Shown one piece after another: positions 1-7,794 of a stretch of 10,062 nt of DNA. The notes beneath the pieces were generated by a model, which did not search any database, was not told where the DNA came from, and worked only from the letters and a program-made list of their open reading frames with translations. The DNA is from Planctomycetota bacterium (GTDB lineage Bacteria > Planctomycetota > Planctomycetia > Planctomycetales > Planctomycetaceae). A program made the position numbers and the translations under genes. Within the stretch, counting starts at the first letter, position 1; each line of letters opens with the position of its first letter. Location: NCBI GenBank assembly GCA_013151585.1, contig JAADHY010000132.1:1-10062 (forward strand). The letters run 5' to 3'.

Positions 1-1849
1 AACCGAACGGCTGGTCGTAGATCAGGTAACCGTAGTGCAGCACGCCCGCATGGTGGCGGTGGGCACGCCAGAACTCGGTCAGACCGCCCAGCCAGTAGGC
101 CTGCAGGGCAAAGCGCTCGTCGGACGTCGTGTCTGGCCCAAGATACTTCGGATACAGTTTCTCGGTGGCCACCGTCGGCGTCCCGTCGCGGCGCAGCCAA
201 AGCCAATCGTACTCGTTGATGATCGCCGGATACTGGTCCCCGCGACGCCGGCGCCCGTCCATCTTTTCCAATTCGGTCATTTCGAAACGGGCGTTGTCGC
301 TGTGGCCGGCACGAATGAAAAGGTACGGATGATCTTCGACGGGGTCGCCCGGCGCGACCGGCGGGTTGTATCCGTTTTCCCACGGACGATTGGACAAATC
401 GAGTTTCCGCACCGTCGGAATGATCACCTCGCCGAAAACCGGATCGTGCGTCTCGTTGCACGAGTCCCAGATCACCAGACTCGGATAGTTCCAGTTGTCG
501 CGCACCCAGTCGGAGCATTGGCGGAGCAGTTCGTCCTTGTCCCAGTGCCGGAAATAGTCCTTCGACGGTCGAGCCGTCCAGATGAAAAATTCGTTCTGAA
601 TCAACAGCCCCGCCTCGTCGGCGATTTCGAACCATCGTTCGGGCACCGGCCCGATGCAGAAACGGAATGCGTTCCAGTGAAGCTGCTTGGGAATCTCGTC
701 CAGCAGCCGGCGGACCCACGCGTCGTCCCACGGCAGGCGCCCCGACAGAGGGTCCTCGAAGAACCGGTGCAGCGTAATGCTCGAACCGCGCAGGTAGCAG
801 ATCTTGCCGTTCAAGTAGGCCTTGCCCGTTTTCGGATCGAACCGAAATTCGCGCATGCCGAAGCGTGTGCGAGCGCTGTCCCCACCGCTCGTTGTTTCCA
901 GCACGTACAGGAAGGGGTCCTCCGGCGACCAGAGTCGGGGATCGGGTATGCGAATTCGGTGGGTGACGGGGGTCGTCGCACCGGCAGCGAGCCGAAGCCG
1001 TTTCGGTTCGCTTTCGGCGACCAGCTTCTTTTGCTTCCACGTCTTCACTTGATGTTTGAGTGTGAACTCAAGCGCCGGGCCGTAGTTTTTTAGCTGCGTC
1101 TGGACGAGGATCTCGGAGCGATCGATCTTCGGGGCCACTTGGACGTGTTGGATCACTGGGTTATCTGACAGACGCAGTGACACGCGGTCGTAGATGCCCG
1201 GCGTCCACCGCAGTTTCTCGAAGTCTGTGCCGGTAGGGTAGGTATCGGGCAGAACGCCCGGGTGCGCGCCGACACGCACCACCAGAGTGTTCTCTCCCTT
1301 CCAATCTACGGCGCGCGTCACGTCGAAGTAGCTCGCCGTGAAGCAGCCCGGATACTCACCGATCTTCTGGCCGTTGAGCCAGACGGCCGTGCCGAACTGG
1401 GCCTTGGCGATGCGCAGTACGGCCACCGCCTTGCGCTGCGCCACCCGGAACCGGCGACGGTACCACAAATAGCTGCGATCCTGCCGAGGAATCCCAGCCA
1501 CGCCCTTGCGGGCCACTTGGCCAGGGCCATCGGTTCGCAGGCCCAGACGTTTGAGAACCAGGCGTCGATACAACAATTCACGGCTGTCGAACGCATCGAC
1601 GTCCTCCAGGGGCGGTTCGGCCAGATGGGCCAAACCGGGCACCGGGACTCGGTGCGCGAACCGATCGGGCATCTGCTCCGGTTGGACGCTGTCGTCGATC
1701 TCCCACGTGCCGTTGAGGGACAGCTCGACGCGTTGCGCTTCCGTTGGACTCGCCACCGCCAGTATTGCCAGCAGGGCAAGCGACCATGCGACGCCAGAGC
1801 CAGACTTGTTGTGCCTGACAACGTCGGGCAGAACCGTTTGAATGCTCAT
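1..1849 (-). CDS. Exported glycoside hydrolase family 2 protein, C-terminus cut by window edge
   Basis: The reverse strand is open for 616 codons from the ATG at 1849 to base 1; this is a partial gene. The start is supported by GGAG seven bases upstream (1857-1860). Residues 20-38 form a hydrophobic signal peptide ending PTEA, so cleavage after A38 is likely and the enzyme acts outside the cytoplasm. Domains follow the GH2 order: jelly-roll sugar-binding domain about 42-228 (YLWYRRRFRV, AVWLNGQKIG), Ig-like domain about 229-333, TIM barrel from about 340 (YLNGKICYLRG, then HWNAFRF at 391-397). The predicted acid/base is E466 in IWDSCNE and the nucleophile E546 in INEYDW; their 80-residue spacing suits the family. 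GH2 contains beta-galactosidases, glucuronidases and mannosidases; the substrate cannot be told from this sequence. The surroundings of both catalytic residues differ from the LacZ/UidA consensus, so it is probably a divergent subfamily. Confidence 0.93.
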   Translation of the reverse strand, partial: MSIQTVLPDVVRHNKSGSGVAWSLALLAILAVASPTEAQRVELSLNGTWEIDDSVQPEQMPDRFAHRVPVPGLAHLAEPPLEDVDAFDSRELLYRRLVLKRLGLRTDGPGQVARKGVAGIPRQDRSYLWYRRRFRVAQRKAVAVLRIAKAQFGTAVWLNGQKIGEYPGCFTASYFDVTRAVDWKGENTLVVRVGAHPGVLPDTYPTGTDFEKLRWTPGIYDRVSLRLSDNPVIQHVQVAPKIDRSEILVQTQLKNYGPALEFTLKHQVKTWKQKKLVAESEPKRLRLAAGATTPVTHRIRIPDPRLWSPEDPFLYVLETTSGGDSARTRFGMREFRFDPKTGKAYLNGKICYLRGSSITLHRFFEDPLSGRLPWDDAWVRRLLDEIPKQLHWNAFRFCIGPVPERWFEIADEAGLLIQNEFFIWTARPSKDYFRHWDKDELLRQCSDWVRDNWNYPSLVIWDSCNETHDPVFGEVIIPTVRKLDLSNRPWENGYNPPVAPGDPVEDHPYLFIRAGHSDNARFEMTELEKMDGRRRRGDQYPAIINEYDWLWLRRDGTPTVATEKLYPKYLGPDTTSDERFALQAYWLGGLTEFWRAHRHHAGVLHYGYLIYDQPFG

Positions 1850-1876
1850 GTTCTCACTCCGCGTCGATTAGACACT

Positions 1877-1890
1877 TGGTGCTTGCACCA
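1877..1890. promoter_or_regulatory. Near-palindrome upstream of the GH2 gene, possible operator
   Basis: TGGTGC-TT-GCACCA has perfect 6-base arms around a 2-base centre. It ends 28 bases upstream of the GH2 start codon in the divergent intergenic region (1850-2141). The two-fold symmetry and position would suit a repressor site for sugar-dependent control. A minus-strand TCTAAT (1872-1867) lies just downstream of it, but that -10 would put the transcript start almost on the ribosome-binding site and has no good -35, so I do not call it a promoter. Only one copy was noticed, so chance is quite possible. Confidence 0.25.
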
Positions 1891-2018
1891 CCGGTCTGGC
1901 TCGCCCGGCCAGCCGAGTCCTTCACACGTTAACGGCCAGGGCAACGCTCGGACACGGGTAAGTCCTGCTCTTCTGAACCAGCTCATGGCGTCGCTCCCGA
2001 GATTTCAAGGCACTGCAC

Positions 2019-2047
2019 TTGGCTAGGGTAACGCAATGGTGGACAAT
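2019..2047 (+). promoter_or_regulatory. Candidate sigma70-type promoter for the DUF4838 gene
   Basis: TTGGCT (2019-2024) and GACAAT (2042-2047) are separated by 17 bases; each matches the consensus hexamer at four of six positions. It would give a leader of roughly 90 bases before the ATG at 2142. The match is weak and the assignment rests on position and spacing only. Confidence 0.25.
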
Positions 2048-2141
2048 GCGGAAGCACTTCTCGGATTCGGGGCCATCGGTTTTGGGCGGATTCCGTCGGG
2101 GCGTTCATCGTCCGAGCCGTTTCCGAGTAGGAGAAACATCC

Positions 2142-4145
2142 ATGGTTTCCGGTTTTGTCGAAGCGATATGCCGCATTTGCGTTTGTCTGAGTGTCCTCGC
2201 CTTTTGTGGTGCGGATGGCGACGGCGCCGCAGGAAGCGAAGTTGTACTCGTCCAAAGCGGACGCTCGGACTGGCACATCAGTCTGCGCCCGGGCGCCAGC
2301 GCGCCTGAGCGATTAGCCGCCCGCGAGCTGGCCGAATACGTGCAGAAGATATCTAGAGCAGCCATCGAAGTGGTCGAGGAATCGCGCCCGTCATCGAAAG
2401 CGGTCCGGATTGAATGTGAAGACGGTGGCTGGGACGGGTTCGACCTGACCGTGATGCCCGATCAGATCACCATCCATGGCCACACGCCGCGAGGGGCGCT
2501 GTACGGGGCCTACCAGTTACTGGAAACCATGGGATGCCGCTGGTACTTCATCGGCCGACTGGGCGAAGTCGTTCCGAAGCACCAGCGCGTCGCGCTGCCG
2601 ATCGGCGAGTCCCACCAGAAGGCGTCGTTCCGAGATCGCTCCGTCATGATCGCCTACCCTCACTACTACGAGCGGTTTGATGAATGGATCGACTTTCTCA
2701 CCAAATCGCGCGTCAACAACCTGGTCATCTACGGCCGCTCGGCGTCGTGGTGGCAAAAGAACCGCGACCGATACCTGCCGCTCCTGAGAGAACGCCAGAC
2801 CATCATCGAGTTCGGCGGACACATCCTGGCGACGTTTGTGCCGCGGACTCTTTTCGCCGCCCATCCGGAATACTTCCGGATGAACGAAAAAGGCCAGCGC
2901 ATCGCGGATCACAACTTCTGCCCTAATTCCGGCGCTCTTGCTGTATTGCAAGAAAACGCCCGAAAGTTCTTCCAGGAACTGCCCGAGGTGACCTACTTTC
3001 ACGTTTGGGCCGACGACTTGAAGGGGGGCGGCTGGTGTCATTGCCCGCGCTGCAAAGCCCTTGCTCCTCAGGACCAAAACATGCTGGCCATGAACGCGAT
3101 CGCCGAAGTACTGGCCGAGGTAAACCCGAGGGCGTCGCTGGCTCTATTGGCCTATCACGACACGGGAAAAGTGTCGCGCATCCGGCCAGCGGCGAATCTA
3201 TTTCTGTTCCATGCGCCCCGGGAACGGTGCTATCGTCATGCGATCAATGATCCGGACTGCCGTCGCAACCGCAGCGAGTATCTGCCGGATTGGCTCGCCC
3301 TGCGTGCCGCGTTTCAGAAGACGGCGCCGAAGACGATCCACGAGTTCGGCTACTACACCGATGCGCTCTTGAATCGGGAAATGCAGCCGCCGCACATCAA
3401 CGTCCTGCCCGCCGATGCGCGGTACTTCCGCAGCCTACATCTGCCCGTATGGCAGAATCTGATGGTCAGCTTTCGGGCCTGGCACAGCCCTCCGTTTTCG
3501 ATGGTCGCCTTCACCCGCGCCGCCTGGAACGCCGATGTGGACGGGCAACAGCTCTTGGAAGACTTCTGCCGACACTACTATGGGAAAGACGCGGCGCCCG
3601 AAATGGTCGCGTATTACCGGCGGGTGGAAGAAGCGTGCAATCTCTTGTTCGAAGCAGACGCCATCGTCGGTCCCTACACGGACATGACGTGGCCACCGCT
3701 TGCTCCGGACGTGCGGAAACGCAAGATCGCGGACGTCAAGCAGGCTCGCCGGGTCCACGCGCCACTGGCCGGACATCTTGCAGACGTGCTCGACGAAATG
3801 CCGGCCGGCCTCTACGCCGAGCGCCTGCGTCGCGAACGGGATGTGTGCGAGCTGCACGATCTGCTAATCAGGCTGGCTCACTGCCAGTTCGAAGGACGGT
3901 TCCTCGGCCTTCGGTATCTAGCCGGAGGCGTGGGGGACGCTGAAGGGCGGCGTGCGGCCGAGCTGCTGGCCGAGGGCGTGAAAACCGTCGAGCAGGTCGT
4001 TACCTGGATGGAGCGCTTCCCGGATGAACAAGGCGGGCTGCTTCACGGCTGGCAGAAATACTACAGCAGCTACGAGCGGATCCTGTCGGAGCTTGAAAGT
4101 CGCGTGCGCCAGAAACTGGCAAAGTCGGAAGGCGGGAGCCGGTAG
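2142..4145 (+). CDS. Exported DUF4838 domain-containing protein (putative carbohydrate-active)
   Basis: A 667-residue protein. The frame is open further upstream (to 2019), but the ATG at 2142 is chosen because GGAG lies 8 bases before it (2130-2133) and it places a hydrophobic segment at residues 5-24, a likely signal peptide. C22 in LAFC resembles a lipobox, but Phe at -1 is unfavourable, so lipoprotein anchoring is doubtful. Residues about 36-130 resemble the N-terminal domain of GH67 alpha-glucuronidases (AARELAEYVQK, then GALYGAYQLLE at 118-128). The rest is the DUF4838 barrel, with FGGH at 224-227, HVWADD at 287-292 and a CxCxxC motif (WCHCPRC, Cys 299, 301, 304) that is a hallmark of this family. 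The C-terminal 130 residues look alpha-helical. Family members occur in polysaccharide-use loci, often of Planctomycetota and Bacteroidota; no biochemical activity is established to my knowledge. The divergent GH2 neighbour suggests a shared glycan substrate. Confidence 0.9.
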   Translation: MVSGFVEAICRICVCLSVLAFCGADGDGAAGSEVVLVQSGRSDWHISLRPGASAPERLAARELAEYVQKISRAAIEVVEESRPSSKAVRIECEDGGWDGFDLTVMPDQITIHGHTPRGALYGAYQLLETMGCRWYFIGRLGEVVPKHQRVALPIGESHQKASFRDRSVMIAYPHYYERFDEWIDFLTKSRVNNLVIYGRSASWWQKNRDRYLPLLRERQTIIEFGGHILATFVPRTLFAAHPEYFRMNEKGQRIADHNFCPNSGALAVLQENARKFFQELPEVTYFHVWADDLKGGGWCHCPRCKALAPQDQNMLAMNAIAEVLAEVNPRASLALLAYHDTGKVSRIRPAANLFLFHAPRERCYRHAINDPDCRRNRSEYLPDWLALRAAFQKTAPKTIHEFGYYTDALLNREMQPPHINVLPADARYFRSLHLPVWQNLMVSFRAWHSPPFSMVAFTRAAWNADVDGQQLLEDFCRHYYGKDAAPEMVAYYRRVEEACNLLFEADAIVGPYTDMTWPPLAPDVRKRKIADVKQARRVHAPLAGHLADVLDEMPAGLYAERLRRERDVCELHDLLIRLAHCQFEGRFLGLRYLAGGVGDAEGRRAAELLAEGVKTVEQVVTWMERFPDEQGGLLHGWQKYYSSYERILSELESRVRQKLAKSEGGSR

Positions 4146-4613
4146 CGGAGCGTCCGCCAGAAACCGGATCCGTGTCGGTAGACAGCTCAAATGGTAAATC
4201 GAGGCAATAACGCGAGTGCGGAAATACCGGGGCCTCGTCATCGGGCATCTCGTTGTCTTCAGGGCGACCGCAGCGGAGAGGACGGACGTCCCCTCATAAT
4301 CCAGAAGAAGATATGAAGGCCTGGTGCTGTGCGTGTTTGCCGGGGGACCACGCAGGGAAACTGCTTGATCTGCCACGGGCCGTAACGTCAAATTGCGGAG
4401 ATTTCCCCCGTGAGCTGCTACAATGAGCCCGGCGCGGTGTCGAGAAAGCGTCGAACGAATCTGATGGCGTTTCTGCCGGCAAAGGGATCCACGTCTATGG
4501 CTTGGGCTTCCAATGGGACGGAGGAACGCCATTCTTTCTACGCCGCCGACCTCCGCTTTTCATCTGCGGCCGGGCAAGAACGAGGCCGCGTTGAGAGACA
4601 AGGGACAGAAATC
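4146..4613 (+). other. Intergenic region of 468 bases before the beta-helix gene
   Basis: No gene is supported here. It contains a small hairpin overlapping the preceding stop (GCGGA-GCG-TCCGC, 4145-4157), a distant inverted pair CGAGGC/GCCTCG (4200-4205 and 4232-4237), and an extended -10 promoter candidate at 4416-4424. The frame of the beta-helix gene stays open back to about 4410, but that 68-residue extension has no ribosome-binding site and would bury the signal peptide, so it is treated as untranslated leader. No T-run follows either hairpin, so no terminator is claimed. Confidence 0.6.
4393..4424 (+). promoter_or_regulatory. Candidate extended -10 promoter for the beta-helix gene
   Basis: TGCTACAAT (4416-4424) combines the TGn extension with a -10 hexamer matching TATAAT at five of six positions. 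The nearest -35-like sequence, TTGCGG at 4393-4398, is 20 bases away, longer than ideal, but extended -10 promoters tolerate a poor -35. Transcription would start near 4431, giving a leader of about 180 bases to the ATG at 4614. A close relative of the motif lies at 8310-8318. Confidence 0.4.
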
Positions 4614-6560
4614 ATGAAGCGGACTCAGTATTCCACTGTTATTCTCCTCTTGCTGTTGCAGCTCTCGATGGTGGGCGTAGCCGCCAGCCGGGAGTATCAC
4701 GTTTCGGTCCGCGGCGATGACGCCAATCCGGGCACGAAGACACAGCCTTTCCGAACGATTGGACGGGCGGCTAAGGTCGCCAAGCGAGGCGACGTTGTCA
4801 TTGTGCACGAAGGGACGTATCGGGAGAAGATCGAGCCGGCTCGCGGAGGTCTTTCCGACGACGAACGCATCGTGTACCAGGCCGCTGAAGGCGAGCATGT
4901 TCACATCAAGGGCTCGGAAGTGATCAAGGGCTGGAAAAAAGTCAAAGGCACCGTGTGGCAAGTGACTCTGCCGAACAGCTTTTTCGGCGACTACAACCCG
5001 TACCAGGACGTCTTGCATGGTGATTGGTTTTCTCCCCACGGGCGGGTGCATCACGCCGGTGAGGTGTTCTTGAACGGGATGTCGCTGTTTGAGGTCCCGG
5101 CCCTGCAAGCGGTATTGGAACCGAAGCCGTTGCCGCGCGCTTTGGATCAAGAACGCTCGCTGTATGTTTGGTACTGCGAAAGCGATGAGAAACAGACCCG
5201 GATCTACGCCAATTTCCAAAAGCATGATCCGAACAACGAATTGATCGAGATCACGGTTCGCGACAGTTGCTTCTATCCAGCCCATCCCGGCATCAACTAC
5301 ATCACGATCCGCGGGTTCGAGCTGAGCCAGGCGGCGACGCAATGGGCTCCGCCGACGGCCGAGCAGATCGGACTGATCGGCACGCATTGGAGCAAAGGCT
5401 GGATCATCGAAAACAACGTTATTCACGATTCCAAGTGTGTTGGGATCAGTCTGGGTAAGGACCGAGCCACAGGACAGAACGTCTGGTCCAACAATCCGCG
5501 CAAAGACGGCGCGACCCATTACAACGAAGTCATCTTCCGCGCTTTGCGGGCCGGATGGTCGAAGGAGAGGATCGGTTCGCACGTCGTCCGCAACAACGTC
5601 ATTTACGACTGCGAGCAGGCGGGAGTTGTTGGGAGTCTGGGCGCCGTTTTCAGCCGCATCGAGAACAACCACATCTACAACATTTGGACCAAGCGGCAGT
5701 TTTCCGGCGCTGAAATCGCTGGAATCAAGATTCACGCCGCTATCGATGTGATCCTCGGTCAGAACCACATCCATAATACGGGCCGTGGCATTTGGCTGGA
5801 CTGGATGGCTCAAGGCACGCGGGTGACGCGCAACCTGCTGTATGACAACACCACTGATGATTTGTTTGTCGAAGTCAATCACGGGCCGTTTTTGGTGGAC
5901 AACAACGTTTTTCTTTCAGCGACATCGTTGCGGTGCTGGTCGCAGGGCGGCGCGTGGGTGCACAACCTGATGACGGGGGCGGTGGAAGCGTTCGAAGAAG
6001 TTGACCGCTGCACGCCATACCATTTGCCTCATTCGACCTGGGTTGCTGCGGTGCGCAGCATCCACGGAGGTGAGAACCGTTTCTACAACAACATTTTCGT
6101 GAAAGGCTATCCCGACTTGAAGACTCGCCGAAGCGGCCGCGGTCGCCGCATCCGATGGCTCGGCTACGGTCTGGAACCGTTTGACCACACCACGTACCAG
6201 GTGCTCGCCTCAGGAAACGTTTACCTGAATGGAGCCAAGCCACACGCGAAGGAGAAGGGCTGTCGAGTGCGCGAGGATTTCGATCCACGAATCCGCATCG
6301 AACAACGCGGCGGCACACTGGCTTTGCATTGGAACGTCAGAGGTGACGCATTGGACGTGCAGACATCGCTCGTGTCGACACAGTCGTTGGGCAAAACGTT
6401 GTTTTCGAATCAGGCGTTCGAGAACCCAGACGGTTCGCCACTTGCGATCGATCGAGACTTTTTCGGAAAACTACGCAACCGGAGCCACCCGACGGCGGGG
6501 CCGTTTGAGAAGATCGAGGCCGTTCCGTTCCGACTGGTCAAAACCGATCGACGTCGCTAG
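4614..6560 (+). CDS. Exported right-handed parallel beta-helix protein (DUF1565-like)
   Basis: A 648-residue protein. The ATG at 4614 is preceded by AGGGA with an 8-base spacer and begins a textbook signal peptide (MKR, then a Leu-rich core, then GVAAS near residues 21-25). The mature start has YHVSVRGDDANPGT (29-42) and GTYRE (67-71), the opening seen in DUF1565/pectate-lyase-like secreted beta-helix proteins. From about 229 to 435, helix rungs recur with Asn-ladder motifs: ENNVIHD (266-272), RNNVIYD (326-332), ENNHIYN (350-356), QNHIHN (383-388), TRNLLYDN (405-412), DNNVF (429-433), and again YNNIF at 491-495. The block from about 229 to 435 resembles a well-conserved beta-helix family I recall from Bacteroidota and Planctomycetota polysaccharide loci. 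Such folds host polysaccharide lyases and glycosidases, but no catalytic set can be assigned here. It may act on the same glycan as the GH2 and DUF4838 neighbours. Confidence 0.9.
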   Translation: MKRTQYSTVILLLLLQLSMVGVAASREYHVSVRGDDANPGTKTQPFRTIGRAAKVAKRGDVVIVHEGTYREKIEPARGGLSDDERIVYQAAEGEHVHIKGSEVIKGWKKVKGTVWQVTLPNSFFGDYNPYQDVLHGDWFSPHGRVHHAGEVFLNGMSLFEVPALQAVLEPKPLPRALDQERSLYVWYCESDEKQTRIYANFQKHDPNNELIEITVRDSCFYPAHPGINYITIRGFELSQAATQWAPPTAEQIGLIGTHWSKGWIIENNVIHDSKCVGISLGKDRATGQNVWSNNPRKDGATHYNEVIFRALRAGWSKERIGSHVVRNNVIYDCEQAGVVGSLGAVFSRIENNHIYNIWTKRQFSGAEIAGIKIHAAIDVILGQNHIHNTGRGIWLDWMAQGTRVTRNLLYDNTTDDLFVEVNHGPFLVDNNVFLSATSLRCWSQGGAWVHNLMTGAVEAFEEVDRCTPYHLPHSTWVAAVRSIHGGENRFYNNIFVKGYPDLKTRRSGRGRRIRWLGYGLEPFDHTTYQVLASGNVYLNGAKPHAKEKGCRVREDFDPRIRIEQRGGTLALHWNVRGDALDVQTSLVSTQSLGKTLFSNQAFENPDGSPLAIDRDFFGKLRNRSHPTAGPFEKIEAVPFRLVKTDRRR

Positions 6561-6590
6561 CGCCGTTGACTGCAGCTAGAAGGTGAGCTG

Positions 6591-6610
6591 GGCTCGTGCG
6601 CCTGCGAGCC
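6591..6610 (+). terminator. Hairpin after the beta-helix gene, weak terminator candidate
   Basis: GGCTCG and CGAGCC form a perfect 6-bp stem with an 8-base loop, starting 30 bases after the stop codon at 6560. There is no T-run after it, so a classic intrinsic terminator is not shown; it may only be an end-of-transcript structure or chance. The rest of the 240-base gap (6561-6800) shows a short GC palindrome at 6684-6694 and no recognisable promoter. Confidence 0.22.
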
Positions 6611-6800
6611 GAGGAACGCGGCGTCAACGCGGTGAAAGCGAGGGCGAAGCTTTTGCAATCAGTCCTCGCGAACCATCACGCAAGCCGGGCCGGCGGATTG
6701 CGCGGACTCAGCGTGAGTTGCAGGCTGCTTACCGGGGGCCAAGGCGCGGCCAACGGGCAAACCGACGGCGCGTTCCCATCACCTCGGTTGGGGAACTACG

Positions 6801-7622
6801 ATGGACATGCCTGACAAGCCCAAGTCGGATGGGGCCGAACGCGGCCGGATGGCGCTTTTGCTGGCGGCTTTGCTGTTTGCCCTGCTGGTCGCACCGATCT
6901 TGGAACAAGCATTCGGCGGACACATCATGATCTACGCCGGAGGTACGGCGGTGCTTATCGTCGGTGCTTTTGTGAATATCGCCCGGCGGTGGCTGTTTAT
7001 TTCATCGACAGTACTGGCTGTGCTCGCCGTCTCGACTCTGTGGAGCACCCTCGTTTTGGACTATCCGGTGCTGTTCGTCGCGAGCTGTGTTTTGGAGGCG
7101 GCCTTTTACGGGATCATTGCCGTCGTCTTGCTCACCCGGATTCTGCAAAAGTTCGTCGCTTCACTCGACTCGGTCTTCGGAGCCCTGTGCGTCTATCTGC
7201 TGCTTGGCTTGGCTTGGGCTCAGTTGTACTGGGCGACGGCTCGCATGGAGGCGGCGTCTTTCTCGGGCGGCGGACAGGCCGTGATGTCTCCGATTGGCCG
7301 CGTCCAAGCGGACGAGGCAACGGACGGCGTAAGGACCGCCGCCGATCGTCCGGTGCCACCTTTTTCTCGGATGGTCTATTTCAGCTTCGTGACGATGTCC
7401 ACGCTTGGCTACGGAGACATCGCTCCAAAAACGCCGATCGCTCAGACACTGGCGTGGATGCAATCGGTTCTCGGCCAGTTCTACTTGGCGGTTCTGGTCG
7501 CGTGGTTGGTCGGCGCCCTTCCGCGGCGAGAGGCCGTCGAGACAGCGAGGGCATTTCCAGGTGCCCGTCGTTCGAAAGACGGCCCGCAGCCCTCCGATTC
7601 TTCAACAAACCCCCCGTATTAG
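6801..7622 (+). CDS. Potassium channel family protein (Ion_trans_2-type pore)
   Basis: A 273-residue inner-membrane protein; the ATG at 6801 has GGGGA six bases upstream. Four hydrophobic segments (about 17-38, 42-62, 64-84, 87-112) precede a pore module: a membrane helix at about 122-146, a pore helix FSFVTM, the selectivity filter TLGYGDI at 201-207, and a final helix at about 215-239. TLGYGD is a conservative variant of the TVGYGD K+ filter, so selective K+ conduction is likely. There are no regularly spaced Arg residues in the fourth segment, so it is not a classical voltage sensor. The linker between the fifth helix and the pore helix (about 149-189) is long and polar, and the last 33 residues are a short basic tail with no RCK/TrkA-N or cyclic-nucleotide domain. 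It is probably monocistronic: gaps are 240 bases upstream and about 1 kb downstream. Its gating signal is unknown. Confidence 0.9.
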   Translation: MDMPDKPKSDGAERGRMALLLAALLFALLVAPILEQAFGGHIMIYAGGTAVLIVGAFVNIARRWLFISSTVLAVLAVSTLWSTLVLDYPVLFVASCVLEAAFYGIIAVVLLTRILQKFVASLDSVFGALCVYLLLGLAWAQLYWATARMEAASFSGGGQAVMSPIGRVQADEATDGVRTAADRPVPPFSRMVYFSFVTMSTLGYGDIAPKTPIAQTLAWMQSVLGQFYLAVLVAWLVGALPRREAVETARAFPGARRSKDGPQPSDSSTNPPY

Positions 7623-7766
7623 CCGACCTGCCAGGACCAGATGCCGACTGTATCCGCACCGTTGCGACCAGGAGGCCACGATAACGGTGCGTTTCTCTGC
7701 CTGGGGCGCCAGAGGCACGAGACACTTTGCGATATCGGCGAGCGAACGCTTGTCAGAGGTAAGGGG

Positions 7767-7794
7767 ACCACCGAGATTCCCGCCTCCCGGTGGT
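7767..7794 (+). repeat. Inverted repeat (hairpin) downstream of the channel gene
   Basis: ACCACCG (7767-7773) and CGGTGGT (7788-7794) are perfect 7-base arms around a 14-base loop, 144 bases after the channel stop codon. No T-run follows, so it is not called a terminator. A smaller bulged hairpin (TGC-CTGG / CCAG-GA-GCA type, 7698-7717) lies just before it. Confidence 0.35.

Noticed and set aside
35..1093. 352-codon open frame on the plus strand
   Set aside because: It lies wholly antisense to the GH2 gene, whose reading frame has clear domain motifs; the translation is Pro/Arg/Val-rich with no family resemblance. A GC-rich shadow frame.
1262..2026. 254-codon plus-strand frame over the GH2 N-terminus and divergent intergenic region
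   Set aside because: Antisense to the signal peptide and sugar-binding domain of GH2; low-complexity Arg/His-rich product, no supporting start signals.
2019..2141. 41-residue upstream extension of the DUF4838 protein from a TTG
   Set aside because: It would bury the signal peptide, lacks a ribosome-binding site, and the ATG at 2142 has GGAG eight bases before it.
4560..5882. 440-codon open frame on the minus strand
   Set aside because: Antisense to the beta-helix gene, no ribosome-binding site or recognisable domain; long open antisense frames are expected opposite GC-rich coding sequence.
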